Positions 56,310-64,000 of a DNA stretch of 64,000 nucleotides are shown in pieces (position 1 is the stretch's first letter; each line of letters starts with the position of its first letter). The DNA is from Bacteroidota bacterium (GTDB lineage: Bacteria; Bacteroidota; Ignavibacteria; Kapaibacteriales; UBA2268). The stretch lies in the NCBI GenBank assembly GCA_029974985.1, contig JARKQC010000360.1, positions 186,001 through 250,000 of the forward strand, written 5' to 3'. The notes beneath the pieces are model-generated. The model was not told the DNA's origin and searched no databases. It saw nothing but the letters and a program-made list of their open reading frames with translations. The position numbers were made by a program, and so were the translations under genes.

Positions 56310-57185
56310 TTACTCGATATTTTGTACTTGCTCTCGAATTCTTTCCAATTCTTCTTTTACAGTAACAATCATTTGTGAAATCGTTACATCGTTTGCTTTG
56401 CTACCAATAGTATTAACTTCTCTACTCATTTCTTGGAGGAGAAAATTAATTTTTCGACCCGAAGGCTCCGAAGATTTTTGAGATTCGTAGAAAAATTTAA
56501 AATGAGAATTTAATCTAACAACTTCTTCAGAAATATCTAATTTATCAGCAAGTAGTACCATTTCAGTTTGTAATCTTTGCTCATCATATTCATCACTTTC
56601 AAATAATTGTGCGACTCTTTGTCGTAATCTTTCGCGTTCTGCGGGAATTTTTTCTAAACCTAATTTAGCAACTTTTTCAATAATATCACTAACATTTTTC
56701 ATTCTGTTATTGATGTCTTTCATAATTTGTTGCCCTTCTTTGTATTTCATATTATCGAGTTTTTTTAGTGCCTCAATAACAGCTTTTTTAACAGTTAGAA
56801 AGATTTTCTCATCGTCTTCATTATTATCATTTGTAGTAAGTTGAGTAGTAAAATGAAGTAGATTTTCTATCGAAACGGGCTCTTTAATTCTCAATTTTTT
56901 TCTAATATTATTTAGAGAATTATAAATGTTTTTAGCGGCTTCTTCGTTCAATGAAAAATTAGATTGAGTAATATCAGTATCTACGTTAATATTTACTGTT
57001 AAAGTGCCACGTGTGTTAGAGTGTCTGATAAGCTCTCTTACTTCATATTCTCTATGCTGTATATTTCTTGGCATTCTGCAATTTATATCTAAAAAACGTC
57101 CATTTAGACATTTTAATTCTACGACTGCATTAATACCATTTTCGTTAATTTGGGCTTTACTAAACCCGGTCATACTTTTTATCAT
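56310..57185 (-). CDS. yicC: YicC/YloC family endoribonuclease
   Basis: 291 residues. The start MIKSMTGFSKAQ and the phrases ELKCLNGRFLDINCRMP, LEKIPAERERLRQRV, EEVVRLNSHFKFF, KINFLLQEMSREVNTIGSKA mark the YicC family completely. These proteins are hexameric ribonucleases that act on small RNAs and stable RNA. It is followed by the NFACT gene, a plausible RNA/ribosome quality pair, though both are ordinary housekeeping genes. Confidence 0.93.
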   Translation of the reverse strand: MIKSMTGFSKAQINENGINAVVELKCLNGRFLDINCRMPRNIQHREYEVRELIRHSNTRGTLTVNINVDTDITQSNFSLNEEAAKNIYNSLNNIRKKLRIKEPVSIENLLHFTTQLTTNDNNEDDEKIFLTVKKAVIEALKKLDNMKYKEGQQIMKDINNRMKNVSDIIEKVAKLGLEKIPAERERLRQRVAQLFESDEYDEQRLQTEMVLLADKLDISEEVVRLNSHFKFFYESQKSSEPSGRKINFLLQEMSREVNTIGSKANDVTISQMIVTVKEELERIREQVQNIE

Positions 57186-57345
57186 AAAAAAAGCTCAAAA
57201 TTTTTAAAATTTATTTATTAAAAAATTATTTTCAATTTTATTATTGAAATTTTAATTTATTTATCAAAATCAAAATTTATATAACAATATATATACTATT
57301 AAGTTAATAAATTATTTGATAAATTATATTAATTATAAATTTGCT

Positions 57346-57381
57346 TAAATAAAAAAGCTATATATTTTGGATATATAGCTT
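57346..57381 (-). terminator. Terminator of the ATP synthase operon
   Basis: On the minus strand AAGCTATATAT and ATATATAGCTT (57371-57381 with 57355-57365) form an 11-bp stem, followed by TTTTTTATTT. It lies about 30 bases after the atpG stop. Confidence 0.82.
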
Positions 57382-57410
57382 AAAAATATTACATTTTTAA
57401 TTATTCAAAA

Positions 57411-58316
57411 TTATGAAGCTCTTAGCGATTCTGCACCACCGACGATTTCTAACATTTCAGTAGTAATAGCCGCTTGGCGAGCTTTATTATATTGTAATTC
57501 GAGCATTAGAATTAATTCGTTTGCATTTCTTGTAGCATTATCCATAGCAAATCTTCTTGCCGCTTGTTCGGCGGCGTTAGATTCGAGTAATGCTCTCCAA
57601 ATTTTAATATTTACAAGTTTTGGCAATAATACATCAAGAATAGCCGTTTTATCGGGTTCGAATATATAATCAATATTAGTATTATCTTTATGTTTAGATT
57701 TACCAATCGTAATTGTTTCTGATGAATCAATAGGTAATACAGTTCTTAATTTTGGTACTTGACGCATAACGTTAATAAATTCATTTCCTATACAAAATAC
57801 TTTATCATATTTTTCGGAAATAAAATCCGAAGAAAACGATTCAACGATTTCTTGCGCATTGCTAAAATTCAAATCATTAAATATACCTGAAAATTCTTTG
57901 ATTACTGTATAATGCTTTTTCTTAAAGAAACTTAGCGATTTTTTACCAATAGCTATAATATTAACTTTTGCATTTGGATAATCTTTTGAAAATACATTAT
58001 CAATATAATTAACAGCTTCTTTTAGTAAATTAGAGTTAAAACTACCGCATAACCCTCTATCAGAAGTAACTACAATAAGCAATATATTTTTTATTTCTTG
58101 GCTCTGTCTGAGCAATGGATTTGTGTAATCCGAGCCAAGCGTAGCAGTTAAATTTGATAAAATTAAATCAAGATTCTCGAAATAAGGGCGAGCTTGCTCA
58201 ATAGCAGTTTGTGAACGTTTAAGTTTAGCCGCAGAAACCATTTTCATAGCAGAAGTGATTTTTGCAGTATTTTTAACGCCTTTAATACGTGTTCTAATAT
58301 CTCTTAGAGTAGCCAT
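57411..58316 (-). CDS. atpG: ATP synthase gamma subunit
   Basis: 301 residues. The N-terminus (ATLRDIRTRIKGVKNTAKIT) and C-terminus (ALLESNAAEQAARRFAMDNA, followed by ATRNANELILML) are the conserved coiled-coil shaft of F1 gamma. SDRGLCGSFNSNL lies in the middle domain. Gamma is the rotor axis linking the c-ring to the alpha/beta catalytic hexamer. It is the last gene of the operon and is separated from atpA by a heptose epimerase gene, 17 bases upstream. Confidence 0.96.
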   Translation of the reverse strand: MATLRDIRTRIKGVKNTAKITSAMKMVSAAKLKRSQTAIEQARPYFENLDLILSNLTATLGSDYTNPLLRQSQEIKNILLIVVTSDRGLCGSFNSNLLKEAVNYIDNVFSKDYPNAKVNIIAIGKKSLSFFKKKHYTVIKEFSGIFNDLNFSNAQEIVESFSSDFISEKYDKVFCIGNEFINVMRQVPKLRTVLPIDSSETITIGKSKHKDNTNIDYIFEPDKTAILDVLLPKLVNIKIWRALLESNAAEQAARRFAMDNATRNANELILMLELQYNKARQAAITTEMLEIVGGAESLRAS

Positions 58317-58333
58317 TTTATAACCAGTATAAT

Positions 58334-59299
58334 TTAATAAATCAAATAATTTTTTGAAAGATAATTTTGTACATAATCTTTTATTGAGTTCTCAAGCTCG
58401 GAAAATTCTAATTTTATATTAGTTTTCAATAATTTTGACATATCTGCTTGAGTAAAATTCTGATATTGATTTACTATTGAGATAGGCATATCAATATACT
58501 CAATATTTGGATTCTTATTAAGTGCAGAAAAAACAGCATTTGCAAGGTCGTTCCAAGAGCGTGCTTTTCCAGTACCAAGATTATAAATACCATTTATATT
58601 TTTATCTAAATAAATATCCCAAATGATATTGCAAGCATCTTTAACATATATAAAATCGCGCATTTGTTCGCCATTTTTATAATTATTCGAATTAGATTTA
58701 AATAGCTGAACTTTGTCAGTATTTACTATTTGATTATATGCTTTATATACCATACTCGACATATCATTTTTATGATATTCATTCGGACCAAAAACATTGA
58801 AAAACTTTAAACCTACCACTTTTTGCATATAACTATTCTGAACAAGCCATAAATCAAATAGCTGTTTAGAAAAACCATAGGCATTTAGCGGTTGAAATTC
58901 TTCGAATTTCAAATCTGAATAACCAAGAGCGCCATCTCCATAGGTTGCCGCAGAGCTTGCATAAATAAATCTGATATTATTTCTGAAAGCATACTGAGCC
59001 AATTCGATAGAATAATTGTAATTATTATCAATCAAATAATCGGCATCGGTTTCGGTTGTCGAGGAGCAAGCTCCGAAATGAAAAATAGCCGAAATTCGAT
59101 TTTCGTAATAATTGTTTTTTAGTAAATCTCTAAAATCTGTTTTATTTACAAATTTGATGAACTTTTTACCGAGAAGATTTTTCCATTTTGCACTATGCCC
59201 TAAATGATCAACAACAAGGACATCGTAAATGCCCTTGTTGTTAAGAGTTTTAAGAAAACACGAGCCAATGAAACCAGCTCCACCGGTCAAAACAATCAT
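58334..59299 (-). CDS. hldD: ADP-L-glycero-D-manno-heptose-6-epimerase
   Basis: 321 residues. A Rossmann SDR with MIVLTGGAGFIGSCFLK, the HldD-specific FHFGACSSTTETDADYL, the catalytic tyrosine motif NAYGFSKQLFD and FFNVFGPNEYHKNDM. It makes the L,D form of ADP-heptose used in lipopolysaccharide inner core. It lies between atpA (6-base gap) and atpG (17-base gap) on the same strand, so it is embedded in the ATP synthase transcript, which is unusual. The cell must have a heptose-containing LPS. Confidence 0.95.
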   Translation of the reverse strand: MIVLTGGAGFIGSCFLKTLNNKGIYDVLVVDHLGHSAKWKNLLGKKFIKFVNKTDFRDLLKNNYYENRISAIFHFGACSSTTETDADYLIDNNYNYSIELAQYAFRNNIRFIYASSAATYGDGALGYSDLKFEEFQPLNAYGFSKQLFDLWLVQNSYMQKVVGLKFFNVFGPNEYHKNDMSSMVYKAYNQIVNTDKVQLFKSNSNNYKNGEQMRDFIYVKDACNIIWDIYLDKNINGIYNLGTGKARSWNDLANAVFSALNKNPNIEYIDMPISIVNQYQNFTQADMSKLLKTNIKLEFSELENSIKDYVQNYLSKNYLIY

Positions 59300-59305
59300 A
59301 TTATT

Positions 59306-60859
59306 TTATCCAATAGACTTTTTGAAAGTTTCAATAAATTTCTCGATAGCACTAACTAATTTAGTATTATTTTCTTTAGTAATTTCTTTTTTATCAAGAA
59401 TATCATTCAAAATATCACTATGTAAATTTGTCATATATTCAAAATATTCTTTTTCGAATTTTTGGATAATTGCAAGAGGAATTTCATCAAGATAACCATT
59501 AGTAGCCGCAAAAATTAAAATAATTTGCTTATCCACAGATAATGGTGTAAATTGCTTTTGCTTCAAAATTTCAGTTAGCAAAGCACCTCTTTTTAATTTT
59601 TGTTGAGTTGATTTATCAAGGTCTGAACCAAATTTAGCAAATGCTTCGAGTTCGCGGAACATAGCAAGCTCTAATTTAAGAGGTCCAGCGATTTTTTTCA
59701 TAGCCTTGATTTGTGCCGAGCCACCTACACGAGATACAGAAATACCAACATTAAGAGCGGGTCTAATCCCAGCGTTAAATAAGTTAGGCTCGAGATAAAT
59801 CTGACCGTCTGTAATAGAAATCACGTTTGTTGGGATATAAGCTGAAACGTCGCCTGCTTGAGTTTCGATTACTGGCAGTGCAGTCATTGAACCGCCTCCC
59901 ATATCATCGGAATATTTTGCCGCTCTTTCGAGCAATCTTGAGTGTAGATAGAAAATATCACCGGGATAAGCTTCGCGTCCGGGCGGTCTTCTTAATAATA
60001 GAGAAACTTGGCGATACGCAGCTGCTTGTTTTGATAAATCATCATAAATAATAAGCGAGTGCATACCATTATCTCTAAAAAATTCGCCCATCGAAGCTCC
60101 GCAATAAGGAGCGATAAATTGTAGTGGAGCGGGGTCAGATGCATTAGCGGCAACAACAATAGTATAATCCATAGCGCCAAATTCTTCTAAATATGATACT
60201 ACGTTTGCCACTGTCGAGCCTTTTTGACCTACTGCAACATAAATACAATAAACTGGGTCAATACCACGATTTTTAGCTTCTTCTGTATGGGTATATTTTT
60301 GATTAATAATTGTATCGAGAGCAACGATTGTTTTACCAGTTTGACGGTCGCCGATAATAAGCTCGCGTTGACCACGACCTATTGGAATAAGAGCATCGAT
60401 AGCTTTAATACCAGTTTGTAATGGTTCTTTTACAGATTGGCGATATATTACCCCTGGTGCCTTGCGTTCAATAGGTAAAAATTGTTTAGTTTCGACAGCT
60501 CCTTTGCCATCAATAGGAATACCTAATGGATTTACAACTCTTCCAAGAAGTTCTTTACCAACGGGTACAGATGCTACTCTATTAGTACGTCTTACGACAT
60601 CACCTTCTTTAACAAGGCTATCGTCACCAAAAAGCATAACGCCGACGTTATCTTCTTCGAGGTTCAGTACCATACCGAAAACATCATTAGGGAACTCAAC
60701 GAGCTCCGATGCCATAACTTTATTCAAACCATAAACGCGAGCAACACCGTCACCAATTTGGAGAACCGTGCCTACTTCGTAAATATCAGCTTCATTTTCG
60801 AAACCAGATAATTGACGTCTTAAAATTGCGGATATCTCTTCAGGACGCACTTCTGCCAT
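59306..60859 (-). CDS. atpA: ATP synthase alpha subunit
   Basis: 517 residues, full length. The Walker A loop is [11 protein letters not shown], with the noncatalytic alpha-type Gln; other alpha hallmarks are [16 protein letters not shown], the signature [16 protein letters not shown] and the Arg-finger region [17 protein letters not shown]. It pairs with beta (AtpD) to form the catalytic head; atpD and atpC are not in the window and must be elsewhere, as in several Bacteroidota-related genomes. Confidence 0.98.
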   Translation of the reverse strand: MAEVRPEEISAILRRQLSGFENEADIYEVGTVLQIGDGVARVYGLNKVMASELVEFPNDVFGMVLNLEEDNVGVMLFGDDSLVKEGDVVRRTNRVASVPVGKELLGRVVNPLGIPIDGKGAVETKQFLPIERKAPGVIYRQSVKEPLQTGIKAIDALIPIGRGQRELIIGDRQTGKTIVALDTIINQKYTHTEEAKNRGIDPVYCIYVAVGQKGSTVANVVSYLEEFGAMDYTIVVAANASDPAPLQFIAPYCGASMGEFFRDNGMHSLIIYDDLSKQAAAYRQVSLLLRRPPGREAYPGDIFYLHSRLLERAAKYSDDMGGGSMTALPVIETQAGDVSAYIPTNVISITDGQIYLEPNLFNAGIRPALNVGISVSRVGGSAQIKAMKKIAGPLKLELAMFRELEAFAKFGSDLDKSTQQKLKRGALLTEILKQKQFTPLSVDKQIILIFAATNGYLDEIPLAIIQKFEKEYFEYMTNLHSDILNDILDKKEITKENNTKLVSAIEKFIETFKKSIG

Positions 60860-60902
60860 GTTTAATTACCTTTATATTATTATTTATCTGTTTAATATCA
60901 TA

Positions 60903-61457
60903 TTAATTTAAAACCAGCATATCTTCAATCAGCTTATTTTTTAATTGATTAAGCTGATTTCTGACCGAAGCATCATAAACCCAATCATCAACACGCACCG
61001 TTATGCCACCTTTGATAGCAGGGTCAATTTTGAAGTTAGGAATTATTTTTTTGCTGAGTTTATTTTCAAATTCGCTAACGATTTTATTTTTTAAAGAGTC
61101 ATCAATTTCGCGAGCGCTTGTAATATATGCTTTTATAGTATTTTTATAAGCTAAATAAAGTCTTTCGTAATATGAAATTATATCAATTAAAAAACTTTCT
61201 CTTTGTTTTTCTGTTAATAATAACAAGAAATTATAAGTAAGCTCACTAACATTTTTTTGAAATAATTCAGTCATTAGCTGTTTCTTTTTCCAATTTTGAA
61301 TAATTGGACTACGAAGAACAACACTTAATTCTTTCGATATTACAAAATATTGACTTATCAATAGAAAATCATTATATACCGTATCTATTGACTCCGTGAT
61401 TTTTGCAGTATCAAATAATGCACGGGCATAGCGGAGAGATACTTTTTGCTCTGTCAT
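60903..61457 (-). CDS. atpH: ATP synthase delta subunit
   Basis: 184 residues, the usual OSCP/delta length. The helical N-terminus (VSLRYARALFDTAK) binds alpha, and the C-terminal segment with IDPAIKGGITVRVDDWVYDA is the family signature. Delta joins F1 to the b-subunit stalk. It lies between atpF and atpA with short gaps, within the operon. Confidence 0.93.
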   Translation of the reverse strand: MTEQKVSLRYARALFDTAKITESIDTVYNDFLLISQYFVISKELSVVLRSPIIQNWKKKQLMTELFQKNVSELTYNFLLLLTEKQRESFLIDIISYYERLYLAYKNTIKAYITSAREIDDSLKNKIVSEFENKLSKKIIPNFKIDPAIKGGITVRVDDWVYDASVRNQLNQLKNKLIEDMLVLN

Positions 61458-61465
61458 TAAAATTC

Positions 61466-61960
61466 TTAATTTTTATTTAACTGATGAATATAATTTTCAA
61501 CTAATTTATAATCTTTTTCTTTGTCAAGTTTTTCATTTATAACTTTTTCAGTAGCTATAATTACTAATTCAGCCACTTCTGTTTTTAATTGTTGTAAAGC
61601 GTGCTCTTTACTTTTTTCAATTTCTTTAAGAGCTTCTTCAACTTTAGCTTTTTTAACATTTTCGGCTTCTTCACTTGCTCGTCTTATATGAGCATCGGCT
61701 TGCTCACGTCCCTTAGATAATAATTCATTAATTTGGGATTGTGCATTATCGAATTGCACTTGACTTTTCGACATTAGCTCACGAGCTGTTTCTTCTGCAC
61801 TTTTTGCAGCATCTATTGAATTTTGAATATCTGTTTCTCTCTGGTTAATTGCATTTACTATTGCCTTGCCACCAAATTTAATAACAATAAACAAGAAAAT
61901 ACTAAAGTTTACAATTGTCCAGAACATTAGTCCGTGAGGAACATTAAGAATAGAATCCAT
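61466..61960 (-). CDS. atpF: ATP synthase b subunit
   Basis: 164 residues. One N-terminal TM helix (LMFWTIVNFSIFLFIVIKF) is followed by a long charged helix, the peripheral stalk that holds the stator. The phrase AINQRETDIQNSIDAAKSAE is typical. It lies 9 bases upstream of atpH. A 130-base gap with a structured element separates it from atpE. Confidence 0.93.
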   Translation of the reverse strand: MDSILNVPHGLMFWTIVNFSIFLFIVIKFGGKAIVNAINQRETDIQNSIDAAKSAEETARELMSKSQVQFDNAQSQINELLSKGREQADAHIRRASEEAENVKKAKVEEALKEIEKSKEHALQQLKTEVAELVIIATEKVINEKLDKEKDYKLVENYIHQLNKN

Positions 61961-61999
61961 TTGCTTCCTAATATATTAATTTAATAATTAATTGAAAAA

Positions 62000-62069
62000 G
62001 GGACCGCTCTAATATAAATACATACAATTTGAGCAATTAACACTGCTCGAAAACTTTTTCGGCAGTCCC
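62000..62069 (-). promoter_or_regulatory. Structured, terminator-like element between atpE and atpF
   Basis: Closing stem GGGACcGC/GCaGTCCC (62000-62007 with 62062-62069) encloses hairpins GAGCA/TGCTC (62031-62048) and CGAAA/TTTCG (62048-62061). On the minus strand a TTTTT run follows the closing stem. It could end part of the transcripts after atpE, or protect the atpE message, favouring c-subunit output. Inferred from pairing alone. Confidence 0.5.
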
Positions 62070-62089
62070 CGCGATAAAAATTACAGTGA

Positions 62090-62317
62090 TTATTTAAGAG
62101 CTAACAACAAACAGATAACTGCGGCAAACATCGCTATACCTTCGATAAGAGCGGCTGCAATAATCATAGTAGTTCTAATATCACCTGCTGCTTCTGGCTG
62201 ACGGCCAGATGCTTCGAGTGCGGCTGTTGCCAATCTACCGATACCTAAACCGGCTCCAAATACTGTAAATGCTGCTCCGATACCAGCGGCAAAGAATGCT
62301 AATGCATTTGATTCCAT
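62090..62317 (-). CDS. atpE: ATP synthase c subunit
   Basis: 75 residues from the ATG at 62317, which has GGAG nine bases upstream; a longer frame from a TTG would add five residues. Two TM helices are joined by the polar loop RQPEAAGDI. The proton-binding glutamate is E59 (AALIEGIAMF), and the residues that would mark sodium use (Gln in helix 1, Ser/Thr after Glu) are Ile and Gly, so it is a proton-type ring. A structured element follows the stop. Confidence 0.95.
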   Translation of the reverse strand: MESNALAFFAAGIGAAFTVFGAGLGIGRLATAALEASGRQPEAAGDIRTTMIIAAALIEGIAMFAAVICLLLALK

Positions 62318-62390
62318 TTTAAAATACTCCAATTAATCCGAAAAAAATGTTTAAATTATCTAATTTATAAAGAAAAATAAATTCTTTTTT

Positions 62391-63464
62391 TTAGTGCGAG
62401 ACCTCAACTGCATGTTCGTGGTCTCCATGAGAGCCAATAGCAAGACCAACGAATATCGAAGTAAGCACAGTAAATAAATAAGCCTGAATAAATGCAACTA
62501 ATGTCTCAAGAGCATAAATAAATAATGAAAAAGCAGTTATTGCAGGCGATAATGCGATTGTATTAAAAAAGAATAATATACCAATTAATGAAAACATCAC
62601 AACGTGACCAGCAGTCATATTAGCAAAAAGACGTACAGTAAGAGCAAAGGGCTTAACAAATAATCCTATTATCTCTATTGGTACCATAATAAAAGATAGC
62701 CATACTGGTGCTCCACCGAGCAAGTGTTTAAACCATGCTCCTATGCCAGATATTTTCATAGCTGTAATATTTATCGTAAATAAGGCGGTTATTGCAAGTG
62801 TTGCTGTAACGGCAATCGCTCCCGTCGGAGTGTGAACACCCGGCAACAGCCCTGTTAAATTCATTGTAAGAATAAAAAAGAATAAAGACATAAAATAAGG
62901 TAATAAAGTGTCAGCGGCTTTTCTTGATGGGATATTTGGTCGAACAATATCATTACGAACAAAAAGCACTAACATTTCAATAGCATTTTGGAAACCTTTC
63001 GGAGCTTTACCCGGGTTTTTCTTATATTTGTTAGAAACTGTTTTGAACACAAATGCACAAATAAATAATGCAAACCATTCAAATATAACTAAATTTGAAA
63101 TTGATAAATCAATTGCTGGTTTTTCGTGTGTCGAGGCTTTTAAGATAGTTTTATGACCGTGATGATTTTCTACTATATATTTACCAGATGCAACTGCTTG
63201 CTCTGTATTCCAATAAAAATCAAAACCATCATCTATATAAATCTTAGGCAAATCACAAATATGATAAGCCCCAAAAGTAAAAGCATCGTGGTCAGATAAC
63301 TGCCCGAGAAGCTCTGTAAATACTCCACTTCTATCATCGCTTGTTGCGGAGTTTGAATCATTAGATTCTTGTGATGTTTGTTGTAATTGTTCAGTTTTTT
63401 CAATATTTTGATAACCGTCAGCTTTGGCTATTAATTGACTTAAATTAGAGTCATCTAAAATCAT
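62391..63464 (-). CDS. atpB: ATP synthase a subunit
   Basis: 357 residues, with an N-terminal extension of about 120 residues before the first TM helix; the extension is polar and holds a beta-like segment (KIYIDDGFDFYWNTEQ), a feature of Bacteroidota-type a subunits. The essential arginine is R278 in KPFALTVRLFANMTAGH. Several helices and a His-rich tail (GSHGDHEHAVEVSH) follow. It forms the proton half-channels next to the c-ring. It lies between the accessory genes and atpE. Confidence 0.95.
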   Translation of the reverse strand: MILDDSNLSQLIAKADGYQNIEKTEQLQQTSQESNDSNSATSDDRSGVFTELLGQLSDHDAFTFGAYHICDLPKIYIDDGFDFYWNTEQAVASGKYIVENHHGHKTILKASTHEKPAIDLSISNLVIFEWFALFICAFVFKTVSNKYKKNPGKAPKGFQNAIEMLVLFVRNDIVRPNIPSRKAADTLLPYFMSLFFFILTMNLTGLLPGVHTPTGAIAVTATLAITALFTINITAMKISGIGAWFKHLLGGAPVWLSFIMVPIEIIGLFVKPFALTVRLFANMTAGHVVMFSLIGILFFFNTIALSPAITAFSLFIYALETLVAFIQAYLFTVLTSIFVGLAIGSHGDHEHAVEVSH

Positions 63465-63512
63465 TTACATCCCTTGTATATATATCTTGGATTTCTACAA
63501 GAATAAAATCCT

Positions 63513-63785
63513 TTAACGTTTATTAAGATACAATATTTCAATAATTAACACAACAAAATACGATAAAAAAAATGCTATTGAAAAATATAATTCACTAAAA
63601 TTAAACACTTTTAGTAAAATTATAAATAATACTAAAACTATAATTAATCTAATAATCATCATTGTATAAAATTTTTTTATAAAACTTTTCCAATGATTTT
63701 TTATTATTCTTTTTGTATAATATATAGAAAAAATTAAATTCGCTATATTTAATACTATTGCTGAAAGTACAGAAATTAATTCCAA
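63513..63785 (-). CDS. Small membrane protein of the ATP synthase operon (AtpI-like)
   Basis: 90 residues with three hydrophobic segments (about 5-20, 42-62, 65-85) and a basic loop (KRIIKNHWKSFIKKF). Position directly upstream of atpB and downstream of an AtpZ-type gene fits AtpI, the assembly factor for the c-ring. Sequence likeness is not decisive. The TTG start at 63785 has AAGGA five bases upstream. Confidence 0.68.
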   Translation of the reverse strand: MELISVLSAIVLNIANLIFSIYYTKRIIKNHWKSFIKKFYTMMIIRLIIVLVLFIILLKVFNFSELYFSIAFFLSYFVVLIIEILYLNKR

Positions 63786-63786
63786 A

Positions 63787-64000
63787 CTAATCCTTTTTAA
63801 CTTTAATTATAGTTTTTATTAAACTATACATTCCAACAACAAATCCTACTAATGTTAGTACTAAAGTCCATAACGGTTTAGTACCATATTTCATATCAAT
63901 AAAATAATATCCTACTAATGCGCCAAGTAATATTGGTACAAATATTTCCGTCCCAAGCGTTAAATATTGAGCGCTTTCGCGTATAAATTTATGCCGTTTT
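63787..64000 (-). CDS. atpZ: AtpZ/AtpI-family protein, 5' end outside the window
   Basis: The frame is open to the window's end and stops at 63787. It codes for a two-TM protein: SAQYLTLGTEIFVPILLGAL, GYYFIDMKYGTKPLW and a second hydrophobic stretch (TLVLTLVGFVVGMYS), ending in a short basic tail. This is the pattern of AtpZ (small F0 accessory, possibly Mg or Ca handling). It abuts the AtpI-like gene and is the first operon gene visible. Confidence 0.78.
   Translation of the reverse strand, partial: KRHKFIRESAQYLTLGTEIFVPILLGALVGYYFIDMKYGTKPLWTLVLTLVGFVVGMYSLIKTIIKVKKD

Noticed and set aside
62090-62317. Sodium-type ATP synthase c-ring
   Set aside because: The sodium-site residues (Gln in helix 1, Ser/Thr after the Glu) are Ile and Gly, so proton use is expected.
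1-64000. CRISPR arrays or long tandem repeats
   Set aside because: None seen by eye; the only repeats found are the short direct repeats around the capsid cassette and local hairpins.

Overview
The window is AT-rich and reads like a chromosome segment of a bacterium in the FCB group (Bacteroidota, Ignavibacteriota or Kapabacteria-like). The reasons are: a GldL/GldM-type motor pair plus a secreted metalloprotease with a type IX secretion (T9SS) sorting tail; a DUF4159-DUF4175 pair; promoter-like TAnnTTTG elements upstream of several genes; and an ATP synthase operon without the beta and epsilon genes. I infer the phylum from gene content and did not test it.

Left end (1-10.3 kb): a 5'-truncated type I-like methylase gene and its specificity subunit, then a compact phage-capsid cassette (about 3.5-10.15 kb). 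The cassette encodes a Mu-I-like protease/scaffold, major capsid protein, decoration protein, DUF1320 connector, small membrane protein (holin-like), CHAP/NlpC-like lysin, an unknown, a fibre/lectin-like adhesin, a two-TM protein and a DUF935 portal. No terminase, transposase, integrase, tail tube, tape measure or baseplate gene is present. The cassette is bracketed by near-identical 17/18-bp direct repeats at 3430-3446 and 10144-10161. It is the best candidate for an unusual system here.

Housekeeping core (10.3-34.7 kb): pgk; a lipoprotein; the DUF4159-DUF4175-SAM hydrolase operon, the last gene frameshifted in a run of ten A; truA; an RsbW-STAS-SpoIIE partner-switching set; nnr; VanZ; a response regulator; a divergent GldL/GldM pair; a cyclase-family gene preceded by a short terminated RNA; ispE; a polyprenol-kinase-like gene; threonine aldolase; a thioesterase; and a large secreted subtilase.

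Accessory and surface region (35-54.5 kb): a single-chain type IIG/ISP-like restriction-modification enzyme; a Cache-domain lipoprotein overlapping a GH3 hydrolase; a six-gene polysaccharide cluster (SLBB exporter, Wzi-like outer-membrane protein, glycosyltransferases, an intact polyprenyl-phosphate sugar transferase, and a GT2 fused to a degenerate copy of that transferase); a type II restriction-modification pair; the T9SS metalloprotease; and a DsrE-like protein.

Right end (54.5-64 kb, all minus strand): tRNA-Glu(CTC), an NFACT/RqcH-like protein, YicC, and the ATP synthase operon atpZ-atpI-atpB-atpE-atpF-atpH-atpA-hldD-atpG. A heptose epimerase gene sits between atpA and atpG, and a structured, terminator-like element lies between atpE and atpF.
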